NCBI GenBank assembly: GCA_963834965.1
Contig: CAWIEI010000001.1
Coordinates: 62,001 to 126,000 of the forward strand
Origin: Fodinibacter sp963834965
GTDB taxonomy: Bacteria > Actinomycetota > Actinomycetes > Actinomycetales > Dermatophilaceae
Reading direction: 5' to 3'
Length of the DNA stretch: 64,000 nucleotides
Positions 23,853-32,437 of the stretch are shown here, in pieces; the first letter of the stretch is position 1, and each line of letters opens with the position of its first letter. The notes below the pieces were generated by a model. That model was given only the letters and a program-made list of their open reading frames with translations. It was not told the origin of the DNA and did no database searches. The position numbers and the translations under genes are program-made.

Positions 23853-25289
23853 TCACCAGGAAGTGTTCAGCGGGCGGCCCTCCGCGAACCCGGCGGTGCT
23901 CTGGATGCCGACCGTCGCGCGCTCGTGGAACTCCTCGAGGGTGCGCGCCCCGGCATACGTGCAGCTGCTGCGCAGCCCGGCGACGATCTCGTCGATGACG
24001 TCCTCGACGCTAGGCCGGGCTGGGTCGACGTACATCCGGGCCGAGCTGATGCCCTCCTCGAACATCGCCTTGCGGGCCCGGTCGTAGGCGGTGTCGCTCG
24101 CTGTGCGCCCCCGCACCGCCCGCGACGACGCCATCCCGAACGACTCCTTGTACTGCCGCCCGCCCTCGTCGGTGTAGAGGTCGCCGGGCGACTCCAGCGT
24201 GCCCGCGAACCACGAGCCGATCATCACGTTCGAGGCGCCGGCGGCCAGGGCGAGCGCGACGTCGCGCGGATGCCGCACGCCTCCGTCCGCCCACACGTGC
24301 CGTCCCAGCTCCCGGGCCGCGGCGGCGCACTCGAACACCGCGGAGAACTGCGGCCGGCCGACGGCGGTCATCATCCGGGTGGTGCACATCGCGCCCGGGC
24401 CCACCCCGACCTTGACGATGTCGGCCCCGGCCTCGATGAGGTCGCGGGTGCCCTGGGCCGACACGACGTTGCCCGCCACCACCGGCACACCCGGGTCGAG
24501 GGCCCGCACCGAGCGCAGCGCGTCGAGCATCTTCTCCTGGTGGCCGTGCGCGGTGTCGATGACCAGCACGTCGGCGCCGGCGTCGATGAGGTCCTTCGCC
24601 TTGGTGGCCACGTCGCCGTTGATGCCGACCGCCGCGGCCACCCGCAGCCGCCCGGCGTCGTCGATGGCGGGGGAGTAGAGATTGGCGCGCAGCGCCCCCG
24701 AGCGGGTGAGGATGCCGACCAGCCGGCCGTCGTCGGCCACGATCGGGGCCAGCCGGCGGCGCGCGTGCGACAGGGTGTCGAACGCGGACTCGACGTCGAC
24801 GCCGTCCTCGAGGGTGACCATGTCGCGCACCATCACGTCGTCGAGCTGGGTGAACCTGTCGACCCCGGTGAGGTCGGTCTCGGTGACGATGCCGACAGGC
24901 CGGTCGCCGGCGGTGACGATGGCCGCGCCGTGGGCCCGCTTGTGCAGCAGCACCAGGGCCTCGCCCACGGTCATCGTGGGCGTCAGGGTGATCGGGGTGT
25001 CGTAGACGAGGTGGCGCGACTTCTGCCAGGTGACCACCTCGCGCACGATCTCGGCCGGGATGTCCTGGGGGATGACGGTCAGCGCCCCCCGGCGCGCGGT
25101 CGTCTCGGCCATCCGGCGGCCGGCGATGGCGGTCATGTTGGCCACGACCAGCGGGATGGTCGTGCCCGTGCCGTCGACGGACGCGAGGTCGACGTCGAGC
25201 CGGCTGGTCACGGATGACCGGTTCGGCACCATGAAGACGTCGTCGTAGGTGAGGTCGATCTGCGGCTGGAGGTCGTTGAGGAAACGCAC
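23853..25289 (-). CDS. guaB1: GuaB1-family GMP reductase / IMP dehydrogenase-related protein with CBS domains
   Basis: A 478-residue TIM-barrel enzyme with an inserted CBS pair (about residues 95-215). The catalytic loop is VGVGPGAMCTTR with Cys302. The barrel start is LTYDDVFMVPNRSSV, and VLVIDTAHGHQ and GASNVMIGSWFAGT bind the nucleotide. Length and sequence type match mycobacterial GuaB1, reported to be a CBS-regulated GMP reductase rather than a dehydrogenase. GTG 25289 sits 6 bases after a TACGCT -10 box, so the gene is probably leaderless. The open frame further upstream is not coding. Confidence 0.85.
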   Translation of the reverse strand: MRFLNDLQPQIDLTYDDVFMVPNRSSVTSRLDVDLASVDGTGTTIPLVVANMTAIAGRRMAETTARRGALTVIPQDIPAEIVREVVTWQKSRHLVYDTPITLTPTMTVGEALVLLHKRAHGAAIVTAGDRPVGIVTETDLTGVDRFTQLDDVMVRDMVTLEDGVDVESAFDTLSHARRRLAPIVADDGRLVGILTRSGALRANLYSPAIDDAGRLRVAAAVGINGDVATKAKDLIDAGADVLVIDTAHGHQEKMLDALRSVRALDPGVPVVAGNVVSAQGTRDLIEAGADIVKVGVGPGAMCTTRMMTAVGRPQFSAVFECAAAARELGRHVWADGGVRHPRDVALALAAGASNVMIGSWFAGTLESPGDLYTDEGGRQYKESFGMASSRAVRGRTASDTAYDRARKAMFEEGISSARMYVDPARPSVEDVIDEIVAGLRSSCTYAGARTLEEFHERATVGIQSTAGFAEGRPLNTSW

Positions 25290-25376
25290 CCGCCCAGCGT
25301 AGGCGTGGTGAGCGCCGGTGGTGCGTGGCCGGCATCCGGCAGCGGTTCCACAAGGCTCATGGGGCAGGATCGCGAC

Positions 25377-26633
25377 GTGAGTCTCCTGGCCCCCTCGCCC
25401 GCGGATGCCGCCCGACGCGCCGGTCTGCGCCGGATGCGGCTGCTCGCGGTGTCCCTGCTCGTGCTGGCCGCGGTCGTCTACGCGCTGACCCTCAACCTCG
25501 ACCACTCCGGGGTGTGGGGCTATGTCAACACCGCTGCCGAGGCCGCGATGGTCGGCGCGCTCGCCGACTGGTTCGCGGTGACCGCCCTCTTCCGGCACCC
25601 GCTCGGCATCCCCGTGCCGCACACGGCGATCATCCCCAAGCGCAAGAACGAGATCGGCCGCAACCTGCAGGAGTTCGTGACCGAGAACTTCCTCACCGAG
25701 GAGATCGCCCGCGACCGGCTGGCCGCCGCGCAGGTGGGCCTGCGGGTCGGGCAGTGGCTCGGGGTGGCCGACCACCGGCGCCGGGTGCGCACCGAGGTGG
25801 TGCGGGTGGCCCGCGCCGGCCTGGGCCGGGCGTCCGACGACGAGGTGCGCGCGCTGGTCGAGGACTTCCTCGTGCCTCGGCTCGTGCAGGAGCCGGTCGC
25901 CCCGATCGCCGGCACCCTGCTCGAGGGCATCGTCGACGAGCAGACCCACCGCGGGCTGGTCGACCTCGGCCTGGAGCAGCTGCGCGCCTACCTCGCCGAC
26001 AACCCCGGCACCTATGCCGCGGTGCTGGGGCAGCGGGCGCCGTGGTGGTCGCCGCCGTGGGTCGACGACAAGGTGATCGGCTGGTCGTACCAGCAGGTGC
26101 TGGCCTGGCTGCAGGACATCCACGACGACCCGCACCACCCGGCGCGCCAAGCGCTCGACGACCTGCTGCGCCGGCTCGCCGACGACCTGCAGCACGACCC
26201 CGAGGTGATGGCCAGCGCCGAGGCGCTCAAGGAGCGGCTGCTCACCCACCCGCAGGTGCCCGAGACCGCCGTCGGGCTCTGGACGTCGTTCAAGGCGGCC
26301 CTGACCGCAGCCATGGACGACGAGACGTCGTACTTCCACACCCGCGGCGACGAGCTGCTCGAGCACCTCGGGCAGCACCTGGTCGACGACGAGGTGTGGC
26401 GTGGTCGGCTCGAGGCGCGGCTCGGCGAGGCGGTGTCGTTCTTCGTCAACACCTACGGCAGCGAGCTCGCCGAGGTGATCTCGGTGACCGTCGACCGTTG
26501 GGACGGGCAGGAGGCGGCCGAGCGCATCGAGCTGCACGTGGGCCGCGACCTGCAGTTCATCCGGATCAACGGCACCATCGTCGGCGCCCTGGCCGGGCTC
26601 GCGATCCACGCCCTCTCCCAGCTGGCGGGCTGA
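25377..26633 (+). CDS. DUF445 family membrane protein
   Basis: A 418-residue protein. An N-terminal membrane helix (LLAVSLLVLAAVVYAL) precedes the DUF445 core with VNTAAEAAMVGALADWFAVT, ALFRHPLGIPVPHTAIIP and RKNEIGRNLQEFV. The central part is long and helical, and the C-terminus ends in a second membrane helix, FIRINGTIVGALAGLAIHAL. Function is unknown; relatives include YheB-type envelope proteins. GTG 25377 follows a CAGGAT -10 box by 6 bases; ATG 25359 is the alternative. Confidence 0.85.
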   Translation: MSLLAPSPADAARRAGLRRMRLLAVSLLVLAAVVYALTLNLDHSGVWGYVNTAAEAAMVGALADWFAVTALFRHPLGIPVPHTAIIPKRKNEIGRNLQEFVTENFLTEEIARDRLAAAQVGLRVGQWLGVADHRRRVRTEVVRVARAGLGRASDDEVRALVEDFLVPRLVQEPVAPIAGTLLEGIVDEQTHRGLVDLGLEQLRAYLADNPGTYAAVLGQRAPWWSPPWVDDKVIGWSYQQVLAWLQDIHDDPHHPARQALDDLLRRLADDLQHDPEVMASAEALKERLLTHPQVPETAVGLWTSFKAALTAAMDDETSYFHTRGDELLEHLGQHLVDDEVWRGRLEARLGEAVSFFVNTYGSELAEVISVTVDRWDGQEAAERIELHVGRDLQFIRINGTIVGALAGLAIHALSQLAG

Positions 26634-26645
26634 CCGGCTGCCCCA

Positions 26646-27575
26646 TTACCAGGTGCGGGCCAGCCCGGCGGCCTCGGCCGCACCGAGCGCCCGGCCGGCG
26701 CGTGCGGAGTCGGCACGGGTGCTGGGGGACAGGGGGTTGCTGCCGAAGGCCGCCACCGAGGCGGCATCGGCCCGGACGACGTACACCGCGCTGCCCGCGA
26801 GGACGGCCAGCTCGTCGTCGAGGGCCGCCCCGGGCACCGCCCCACCGACCGGCACGGTGTGGATGACGAGCACCCGCTCCGCGCCCGCGGCCAGGTCGGC
26901 GTTGGCGATGGAGCGCACGCCGCCGTCGATGTGCGGCCGCCCGTCGATCGACACCGGCGGCCAGACGCCGGGCACGGCCGCGCTGGCCGCGACGGCGTCA
27001 CGCAGCGGCACCCCGCTGCCCGGGCCGAGCACGCTGAGGGCGCCGGTGCCGGCATCCACGGCCGTGATCCGCAGGTCGCGCTCGGGCCACTGCTGGCTCG
27101 GCAGGCGCCCATCGATCGCGGCCATCCGCACCTCTGGGGCGACGGTGTCGGCCGACAGCGCCAGCGCCCCGACCCGGCGGGCGGCGTCCTGCGCGTCGGC
27201 GGCCCCTTCCGTGGCACTGACCAGCGCGGCGAACAACCACTCCATGTCGACGTCGACCTCCACCTCTGCCGTCTCGGGCCACAGTTGGGCGTCGTAGAGG
27301 TCGGCGAGTGGAACCCCGCTGGTGATCTGGGCGGCCACCGAGGTGCCGGCCGACGTGCCGATGACGATGTCCGCGCCGAGCACCGCCTCAGCCAGGGCGG
27401 GGTCGACGTCGGCGATGCCCCGGAGCACCCCGAGCTCCCAGGCGATGCCGGCGACGCCGCCTCCGGAGAGGACGAGAGCAGTGCGCGGTCGGCGGGCCGC
27501 TGTGTCGATCGGTCGGCGGGCCGCCGTGTCGGTGGGCGCGGTGGTGAGGCTCAGGTCCTGGTCGTTGGTCAGCAT
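26646..27575 (-). CDS. Patatin-like phospholipase
   Basis: A 309-residue patatin-fold acyl hydrolase. The oxyanion motif VLSGGGVAGIAWELGVL, the nucleophile elbow GTSAGTSVA and the catalytic Asp in IDGGVRSIANADL are all present, in the usual order. ATG 27575 follows a TAGCGT -10 box by 7 bases; an in-frame GTG at 27605 is the alternative. Near the N-terminus a 24-bp tandem duplication (27486-27533) encodes a repeated TAARRP segment. It is convergent with the DUF445 gene. Confidence 0.88.
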   Translation of the reverse strand: MLTNDQDLSLTTAPTDTAARRPIDTAARRPRTALVLSGGGVAGIAWELGVLRGIADVDPALAEAVLGADIVIGTSAGTSVAAQITSGVPLADLYDAQLWPETAEVEVDVDMEWLFAALVSATEGAADAQDAARRVGALALSADTVAPEVRMAAIDGRLPSQQWPERDLRITAVDAGTGALSVLGPGSGVPLRDAVAASAAVPGVWPPVSIDGRPHIDGGVRSIANADLAAGAERVLVIHTVPVGGAVPGAALDDELAVLAGSAVYVVRADAASVAAFGSNPLSPSTRADSARAGRALGAAEAAGLARTW

Positions 27576-27659
27576 CGGACCCACGCTAGCCGCGCTCTCC
27601 GACACGTGACGGGAGCCGGCGCGTCGTCCAGGTCACCGGCTGACACTCGCGGCAAGGTG

Positions 27660-27777
27660 CTGCTCGGCCGCTATTGGATGCTCCTTCAGGGGGAGCAACT
27701 TTCAAAGTTGCCACCGCTGGGCGAGCAACTGTGAAAGTTGCTCACCGGTGGCGAGCAACCAATAGCGCCCGGAGCAG
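27660..27777. repeat. 118-bp palindromic element with 18-bp ends and internal hairpins
   Basis: The ends CTGCTCGGCCGCTATTGG (27660-27677) and its near-complement (27759-27777) pair with a few mismatches. Inside are the perfect palindrome GCAACTTTCAAAGTTGC (27695-27711) and a second dyad GAGCAACT...AGTTGCTC (27723-27743). The whole can fold into one long imperfect hairpin. Its A+T-richer core stands out. It has the size and form of a MITE or intergenic palindromic repeat, and lies between the regulator gene and the patatin gene. Confidence 0.6.
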
Positions 27778-27832
27778 AGTTCCCCGGGCACCGCTGGAGG
27801 CGTGGCCGCCGGAGGGCCAGGGCGGTCGAGAA

Positions 27833-28909
27833 TCACGCTGATGGCTGGCTGCCGCCGCGAGCGGCCGATGGCTGGGCCACCGTCGCAGCCTCGGGGCGAG
27901 GCCGTGCGGCCCGCCGCGCGCGAGCCGTGGCCGTGAGCTCGGCGACCGCGGCGATCAGGTCGACACCCAGGTTGGGCACGCCGACCTCCTCGAGCACCCG
28001 CGGGGTCGCGCCACGGCCGGCGAGCCACACCGGGTGGTCCTCGCTCAGCCGGCGCAGCGCCGACGCGTGCCCGCGGAAGCCGGTGGGACGGCGGCAGGCG
28101 AGCACCACGGCATCCGCCTGGGTGAGCCGGGCGGCCTGCGAGAGCGAGTGGATGGGGGTGTCGGGGCCGAGGTACCGGATGCGCCACCCGGCGCGGCCCA
28201 GCAGCACGCCGAAGCTCAGCAGCACGATGTCGTGGAACTCGCCGGGCGGGCAGGCCAGCACGGCGACCGGGCCGGTGCCGACGCCCCAGGTGAGCGAGAG
28301 CGCTCCGAGCCGGCGACGCACCAGGCTGCTCGCGAAGTGCTCCTGCGCGATGCCGATGCGGCCGAGCTCCCACATCTCACCGACCCGCACGAACAGCGGC
28401 AGCAGCACGTCGATGATGGCGCTCTCGACCGAGCGCTCATGGAAGGCGGTGTCGAGCACGGCGTGCGCACGGTCCTCGTCGAGCGCCGTGACGGCGTCGA
28501 GCAGCTGTGCCACGAGCATCGGCGGGTCGGCCCGCAGACCGGGGGGTGCCGACCCGTTGGGCGTGCCGACCCCGGATGCCGTGCGCGCACCGTTGACGCC
28601 GCGCCCGCCCGCCGCGCCACTGGCCTGGCCCGAGCCGTCGTCGGAGTCGTCGTAGTCGGCGGCGCCGCCACGCTCGGTGGCCAGCACCCGCCGCGAGGCC
28701 TCGGCCGCGCTCACGCCCTGGTCGCGCAGGGCGATGACCTCACGCACGCGGCGCTCGTCCTCGTGCCCGTAGAGCCGGTAGCCACCGGCCGACCGCACCG
28801 GGCGGAGCAGCCCGTACCGGCTCTCCCAGGCACGCAGCACGTGCGTGCTCACGCCCACCTTGGCGGCGAGCTCACCAATCCGCATCGTCGGCGGTACCGA
28901 ACCCCTCAT
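27833..28909 (-). CDS. CarH/LitR-type MerR regulator with B12-binding photosensory domain
   Basis: A 358-residue protein. A MerR helix-turn-helix domain begins MRIGELAAKVGVSTHVLRAW and is joined by a Gly/Ala-rich linker to a cobalamin-binding domain. The Wx9EH light-sensing motif of CarH is intact: W180, E190, H191. The B12 loop PPGEFHDI contains His226, the expected lower ligand, though the usual Gly two positions later is Val. YLGPDTP also matches CarH. In the dark, adenosylcobalamin-bound CarH forms a DNA-binding tetramer; light breaks it apart. ATG 28909 lies 7 bases after a TACCGT -10 box. It is divergent from the photolyase operon. Confidence 0.85.
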   Translation of the reverse strand: MRGSVPPTMRIGELAAKVGVSTHVLRAWESRYGLLRPVRSAGGYRLYGHEDERRVREVIALRDQGVSAAEASRRVLATERGGAADYDDSDDGSGQASGAAGGRGVNGARTASGVGTPNGSAPPGLRADPPMLVAQLLDAVTALDEDRAHAVLDTAFHERSVESAIIDVLLPLFVRVGEMWELGRIGIAQEHFASSLVRRRLGALSLTWGVGTGPVAVLACPPGEFHDIVLLSFGVLLGRAGWRIRYLGPDTPIHSLSQAARLTQADAVVLACRRPTGFRGHASALRRLSEDHPVWLAGRGATPRVLEEVGVPNLGVDLIAAVAELTATARARRAARPRPEAATVAQPSAARGGSQPSA

Positions 28910-28916
28910 GGACGCC

Positions 28917-28971
28917 ACGGTAGACGCTGATCTCACCTTTGACAAACATGTGACACAAGGTTGCACAAAGT
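28917..28971. promoter_or_regulatory. Divergent control region with three 11-bp direct repeats
   Basis: On the minus strand TTGTCA (28945-28940) and TACCGT (28922-28917) form a -35/-10 pair with 17 bp spacing for the regulator gene. Overlapping this, three 11-bp units begin at 28939 (TTGACAAACAT), 28950 (GTGACACAAGG) and 28961 (TTGCACAAAGT). Tandem 11-bp units are the known target layout of CarH tetramers. The position fits autorepression and repression of the divergent operon. Confidence 0.6.
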
Positions 28972-29137
28972 TTGGACGCCAGAGCTGCGACCCGTAGCGT
29001 GCAGGTGAGGCCAAGCATCGACAGCTCCGGGGCGGGAGGACGCCGCGACGGATGCGCGTGCCGCCTCACCTACTGTGAAGGTGCGCCACCCCACCGCTCG
29101 CCGCCGCCCGCGTCCGACTCGCCCGAAAGGACAGCCG

Positions 29138-30151
29138 ATGACCCAGCAACGCCGAGCCCTGGTCACGGGGGTCACCGGCTACATCGGCTCGCGCCTCGTG
29201 CCGCGCCTGCTCGACGAGGGGTGGCAGGTGCGTGCCCTGACCCGCGACGACGCCAAGGTGGCCGACCGGTGGTGGCGCGAGCAGGTCGAGGTCGTCGAGG
29301 GGGATGCCGGCTCGCCCGACACGCTCGCGACCGCGCTCGCCGGGGTAGACGTCGCCTACTACTTCCTGCACTCGATGGACGGCGCCGGCGGCTTCGTCGA
29401 GCGTGACCGCGAACTGGCCCGCACCTTCGGCGTCGCCGCCTTCGAGGCCGGCGTCGGCCGCATCGTCTACCTCTCCGGGCTGCACCCCGACGACGGCCCG
29501 CTCAGCGACCACCTGGCCTCCCGGGTCGAGGTGGGCGACCTGCTGATGTCCAGCGGGGTGCCCACGGCGGTGCTGCAGGCGGCGATCATCCTTGGTTCGG
29601 GGTCGGCGTCGTTCGAGATGCTGCGCCACCTCACCACCCGCCTGCCGGTCATGATCACGCCGAAGTGGCTCGACAACCGCATCCAGCCGATCGCCGTGCG
29701 CGACGTGCTGCACTACCTCGTGCGCGCCGCCGACCTGCCGCCGGAGGTCAACCGCACCTTCGACATCGGCGGGCCCGACGTGCTCACCTACCGCGAGATG
29801 ATCCAGCGCTTCGCGAAGATCGCCGGGCTGATGAGCCGCCGCATCGTCACCGTGCCGGTGCTCACCCCGTACCTCGCGAGCCAGTGGGTCGGCTTCGTCA
29901 CCCCGGTGCCGACCGGCGTCGCCAAGCCGCTCGTGGGCAGCCTGCTGCACGAGGTGGTCTGCGGCGAGCACGACCTCGACAACCTGGTCGGGCCACCGCC
30001 GCAGGGGGCGCTGAGCTACGACCGGGCCGTGGCCGACGCCATCGCCGGCGACGACGTGCACCCTCGCCCCGAGCCGGGCACCGTCGACCCGGCCCGCATC
30101 ACCAGCGCCGACCCCGCGTGGGCCGGCGGGCGCGGGAGCGGCGGGTTGTGA
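29138..30151 (+). CDS. Atypical SDR, NAD(P)-binding epimerase-like protein
   Basis: A 337-residue protein with the nucleotide motif LVTGVTGYIGSRL, then VVEGDAGSPDTL, AYYFLHSM and IVYLSGLHPDDG. It belongs to the extended/atypical SDR group that lacks the standard Tyr-x3-Lys site. The C-terminal part (FDIGGPDVLTYREMIQRF) matches NmrA-like relatives. GAAAGGA lies before ATG 29138. It is first in a probable light-controlled operon with a CPBP protease (14 bp gap) and photolyase. Its substrate is unknown. Confidence 0.8.
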   Translation: MTQQRRALVTGVTGYIGSRLVPRLLDEGWQVRALTRDDAKVADRWWREQVEVVEGDAGSPDTLATALAGVDVAYYFLHSMDGAGGFVERDRELARTFGVAAFEAGVGRIVYLSGLHPDDGPLSDHLASRVEVGDLLMSSGVPTAVLQAAIILGSGSASFEMLRHLTTRLPVMITPKWLDNRIQPIAVRDVLHYLVRAADLPPEVNRTFDIGGPDVLTYREMIQRFAKIAGLMSRRIVTVPVLTPYLASQWVGFVTPVPTGVAKPLVGSLLHEVVCGEHDLDNLVGPPPQGALSYDRAVADAIAGDDVHPRPEPGTVDPARITSADPAWAGGRGSGGL

Positions 30152-30164
30152 GCAGAGCCGCCCG

Positions 30165-30887
30165 ATGAACCCCGCCACCGAGCTGCGCGCCTTCGTGCGC
30201 GCAGCCCTTGTCGACCCGGTGCCGCGCGACCACACCGAGCCCGACTGGGCCTTCCGCCGCCGCCGCATCGTCGTCGTCATCACCCTGCTGGTCGGGGCGG
30301 CCGTGCTCACCTGGGCCCTGCGCATCGAGCCGGGCAACCCCACCTTCTACGTCGCCACCTTCGCGCTCGCAGCCGTCTGGGCCATCGGGGCGTTCGCGTC
30401 GGGCCCGCTGCACCTGGGCCGGGGCCACACCCGCGACGGCAAGGACAGCAGCCGCGCGATCGTGCAGTCCCTCGCGCTCGGCGCCCTGCTGCTGGGGCTG
30501 TTCATGGTGGGCGCGGTCGTCGTCGCCCAGGTGCCCTTCCTGCGAGACCCTGTGCAAGAACTGCTCGACCACGCCAGGTTCGGCTCCCTCGCGGTGGTCG
30601 CCGTCATCACGATGGTCAACGGCATCGCCGAGGAGCTCTACTTCCGCGGGGCCATGTACGCCGCGGTCGGTCGGCGGCACGCCGTGGCGGTCACGACGGT
30701 CGTCTACACGCTGGTCACCGCGACGTCCGGCATCCCGCTGCTCATCCTCGCGGGTGCCCTCGTCGGGCTGGTCGTGGGGCTGCAGCGGCGGGTGACCGGC
30801 GGCATCCTCGGGCCGATCGTCACGCACCTCACCTGGTCGCTGGGCATGCTCTTCCTGCTGCCCGAAGTGTTCGACCGGCTGTCGTGA
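30165..30887 (+). CDS. CPBP-family intramembrane metalloprotease
   Basis: A 240-residue membrane protein with about seven helices. The ABI/CAAX core is present: GIAEELYFRGAMYAA supplies the EExxxR motif, and the later THLTWS supplies a metal-binding His. Such proteases cut near membrane helices or process prenylated peptides. ATG 30165 is 14 bases after the SDR stop, and photolyase starts 5 bases after this stop, so the three are one operon. Confidence 0.85.
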   Translation: MNPATELRAFVRAALVDPVPRDHTEPDWAFRRRRIVVVITLLVGAAVLTWALRIEPGNPTFYVATFALAAVWAIGAFASGPLHLGRGHTRDGKDSSRAIVQSLALGALLLGLFMVGAVVVAQVPFLRDPVQELLDHARFGSLAVVAVITMVNGIAEELYFRGAMYAAVGRRHAVAVTTVVYTLVTATSGIPLLILAGALVGLVVGLQRRVTGGILGPIVTHLTWSLGMLFLLPEVFDRLS

Positions 30888-30891
30888 GGCG

Positions 30892-32265
30892 GTGCCGGTG
30901 ACCTCCGTGCTCTGGCTGCGGCGCGACCTGCGCCGCCGCGACCACCCCGCCCTGCTCGCTGCCCGCGACGCCGCGCAGGGTGGTGACCTCGTCATCGCCT
31001 TCGTCGTCGACCCACAGCTGTGGGATGCCGGGGGCGCGGCCCGCCGCGCCTGGCTCGCCGCCACGCTCGACGCCACCGACGAGGCCTTCGACGGCACCCT
31101 CACCCTGCTGCACGGAGACCCCCGCCGCGTCGTCCCCGAGCTCGCGCGCCGGGTGGGCGCCACGTCGGTGCACGTGTCGCGCGAGACGACCCCGGCCGGC
31201 CGCCGCCGCGACGAGGTGGTGGCAACGACGCTGGGCGAGAACGGCATCCAGTGGGTGGAGACCGGCACTCCGTACGCCGTGGGGCCGGGTCTCGTGGTGA
31301 ACGGCTCGGGCGACCCCTACAAGGTCTTCACGCCGTTCTCGAAGGCCTGGCGGGCGCACGGCTGGCCGGCTCCTGCACCGACGCCGCGCGAGCTGCCCCT
31401 GCGCCACGCCCGCAACGACGCCGACGCGACCGCCGCGGTGAAGGCGGCTCTCGCTGCAGCCGACCTGCCCGAGCTGCCGCCAGCTGGGGAGCAGGCCGCT
31501 CTCGAACGGTGGCGCGCGTTCCGCAACGACGCGCTCTCGGCATACGGCGACGACCGCAACCGGCCCGACCGGGACGGCACCTCGCGGCTGTCGCCTTACC
31601 TCAAGCTCGGTGTGCTGCACCCACGCACGCTGCTGGCAGACCTCGCCGACGAACGCGGTTCGGGCGCCCACACCTACGAGAACGAGCTGGCCTGGCGCGA
31701 GTTCTACGCCGACGTGCTGTGGCACCAGCCGCGCACCTCGTGGCACGACCTGCGGCCCGAGATGGCGCGGATGCGCTACGACGAGCCGCACGACGCGATC
31801 GAGGCCTGGAAGGCCGGGCGCACCGGCTACCCGATCGTCGACGCCGGTATGCGCCAGCTGCTCGCGCAGGGCTGGATGCACAACCGGCTGCGGATGATCA
31901 CGGCCAGCTTCCTCACCAAGGACCTGCACGTGTGGTGGCCGGCGGGGGCCCGGCACTTCCTCGACCACCTCGTCGACGGCGACATCGCCTCGAACAACCA
32001 CGGCTGGCAGTGGGTGGCCGGCACCGGCACCGACGCCTCGCCGTACTTCCGGGTGTTCAACCCGGTCACCCAGGGCATCAAGTTCGACCCCGACGGCGCC
32101 TACGTGCGGCGCTGGGTGCCCGAGCTGGCGCACCTCGCGGGTGCGGCGGCGCACCAGCCCTGGGATGCCGACGACGGCTACGCCCACGGCTACCCGCAGC
32201 GCCTCGTCGACCACGCGGCCGAGCGACTGGAAGCCCTCGAGCGCCTCGAGGCCACCAAGCGCTGA
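30892..32265 (+). CDS. phrB: Deoxyribodipyrimidine photolyase
   Basis: A 457-residue class I photolyase that uses light and FADH- to split cyclobutane pyrimidine dimers. The N-terminal antenna domain begins SVLWLRRDLRRRDHPALLAA. The FAD domain has SRLSPYLKLGVLHPR, NELAWREFYADVL, MHNRLRMITASFLTKDL and NNHGWQWVAGTGTDASPYF. These match the FAD-binding loop and the Asn facing the flavin. The start is GTG 30892 or 30898. It closes the operon opposite the CarH-like repressor, which fits light induction. Confidence 0.93.
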   Translation: MPVTSVLWLRRDLRRRDHPALLAARDAAQGGDLVIAFVVDPQLWDAGGAARRAWLAATLDATDEAFDGTLTLLHGDPRRVVPELARRVGATSVHVSRETTPAGRRRDEVVATTLGENGIQWVETGTPYAVGPGLVVNGSGDPYKVFTPFSKAWRAHGWPAPAPTPRELPLRHARNDADATAAVKAALAAADLPELPPAGEQAALERWRAFRNDALSAYGDDRNRPDRDGTSRLSPYLKLGVLHPRTLLADLADERGSGAHTYENELAWREFYADVLWHQPRTSWHDLRPEMARMRYDEPHDAIEAWKAGRTGYPIVDAGMRQLLAQGWMHNRLRMITASFLTKDLHVWWPAGARHFLDHLVDGDIASNNHGWQWVAGTGTDASPYFRVFNPVTQGIKFDPDGAYVRRWVPELAHLAGAAAHQPWDADDGYAHGYPQRLVDHAAERLEALERLEATKR

Positions 32266-32405
32266 CGTCCCAGATCGGGTCGGCGTGCCGAGATTCATGC
32301 TCAGCGTCGTCATCTTCCGGCACCTGCAGACGGCCAGCGGCGTGCTCCGGCTCGCCCATGGGAGCGATTCGTCCCGTCGGTTGCCAAGCCCGACCTGACC
32401 ATGCG

Positions 32406-32425
32406 CCCCGCTGCAGCGAGCGGGG
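32406..32425. terminator. Hairpin between convergent phrB and the HNH gene
   Basis: CCCCGCT-GCAGCG-AGCGGGG pairs perfectly over 7 bp. A further AGCGGGG copy follows 11 bases later. The position between two convergent genes suits a shared terminator. Confidence 0.5.
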
Positions 32426-32437
32426 TGTGGAGCGGGG

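Noticed and set aside
25290..26609. Upstream extension of guaB1 to 26609 on the minus strand
   Set aside because: The extension is the antisense of the DUF445 gene and has no similarity to the family. A TACGCT box 6 bases before GTG 25289 marks the start.
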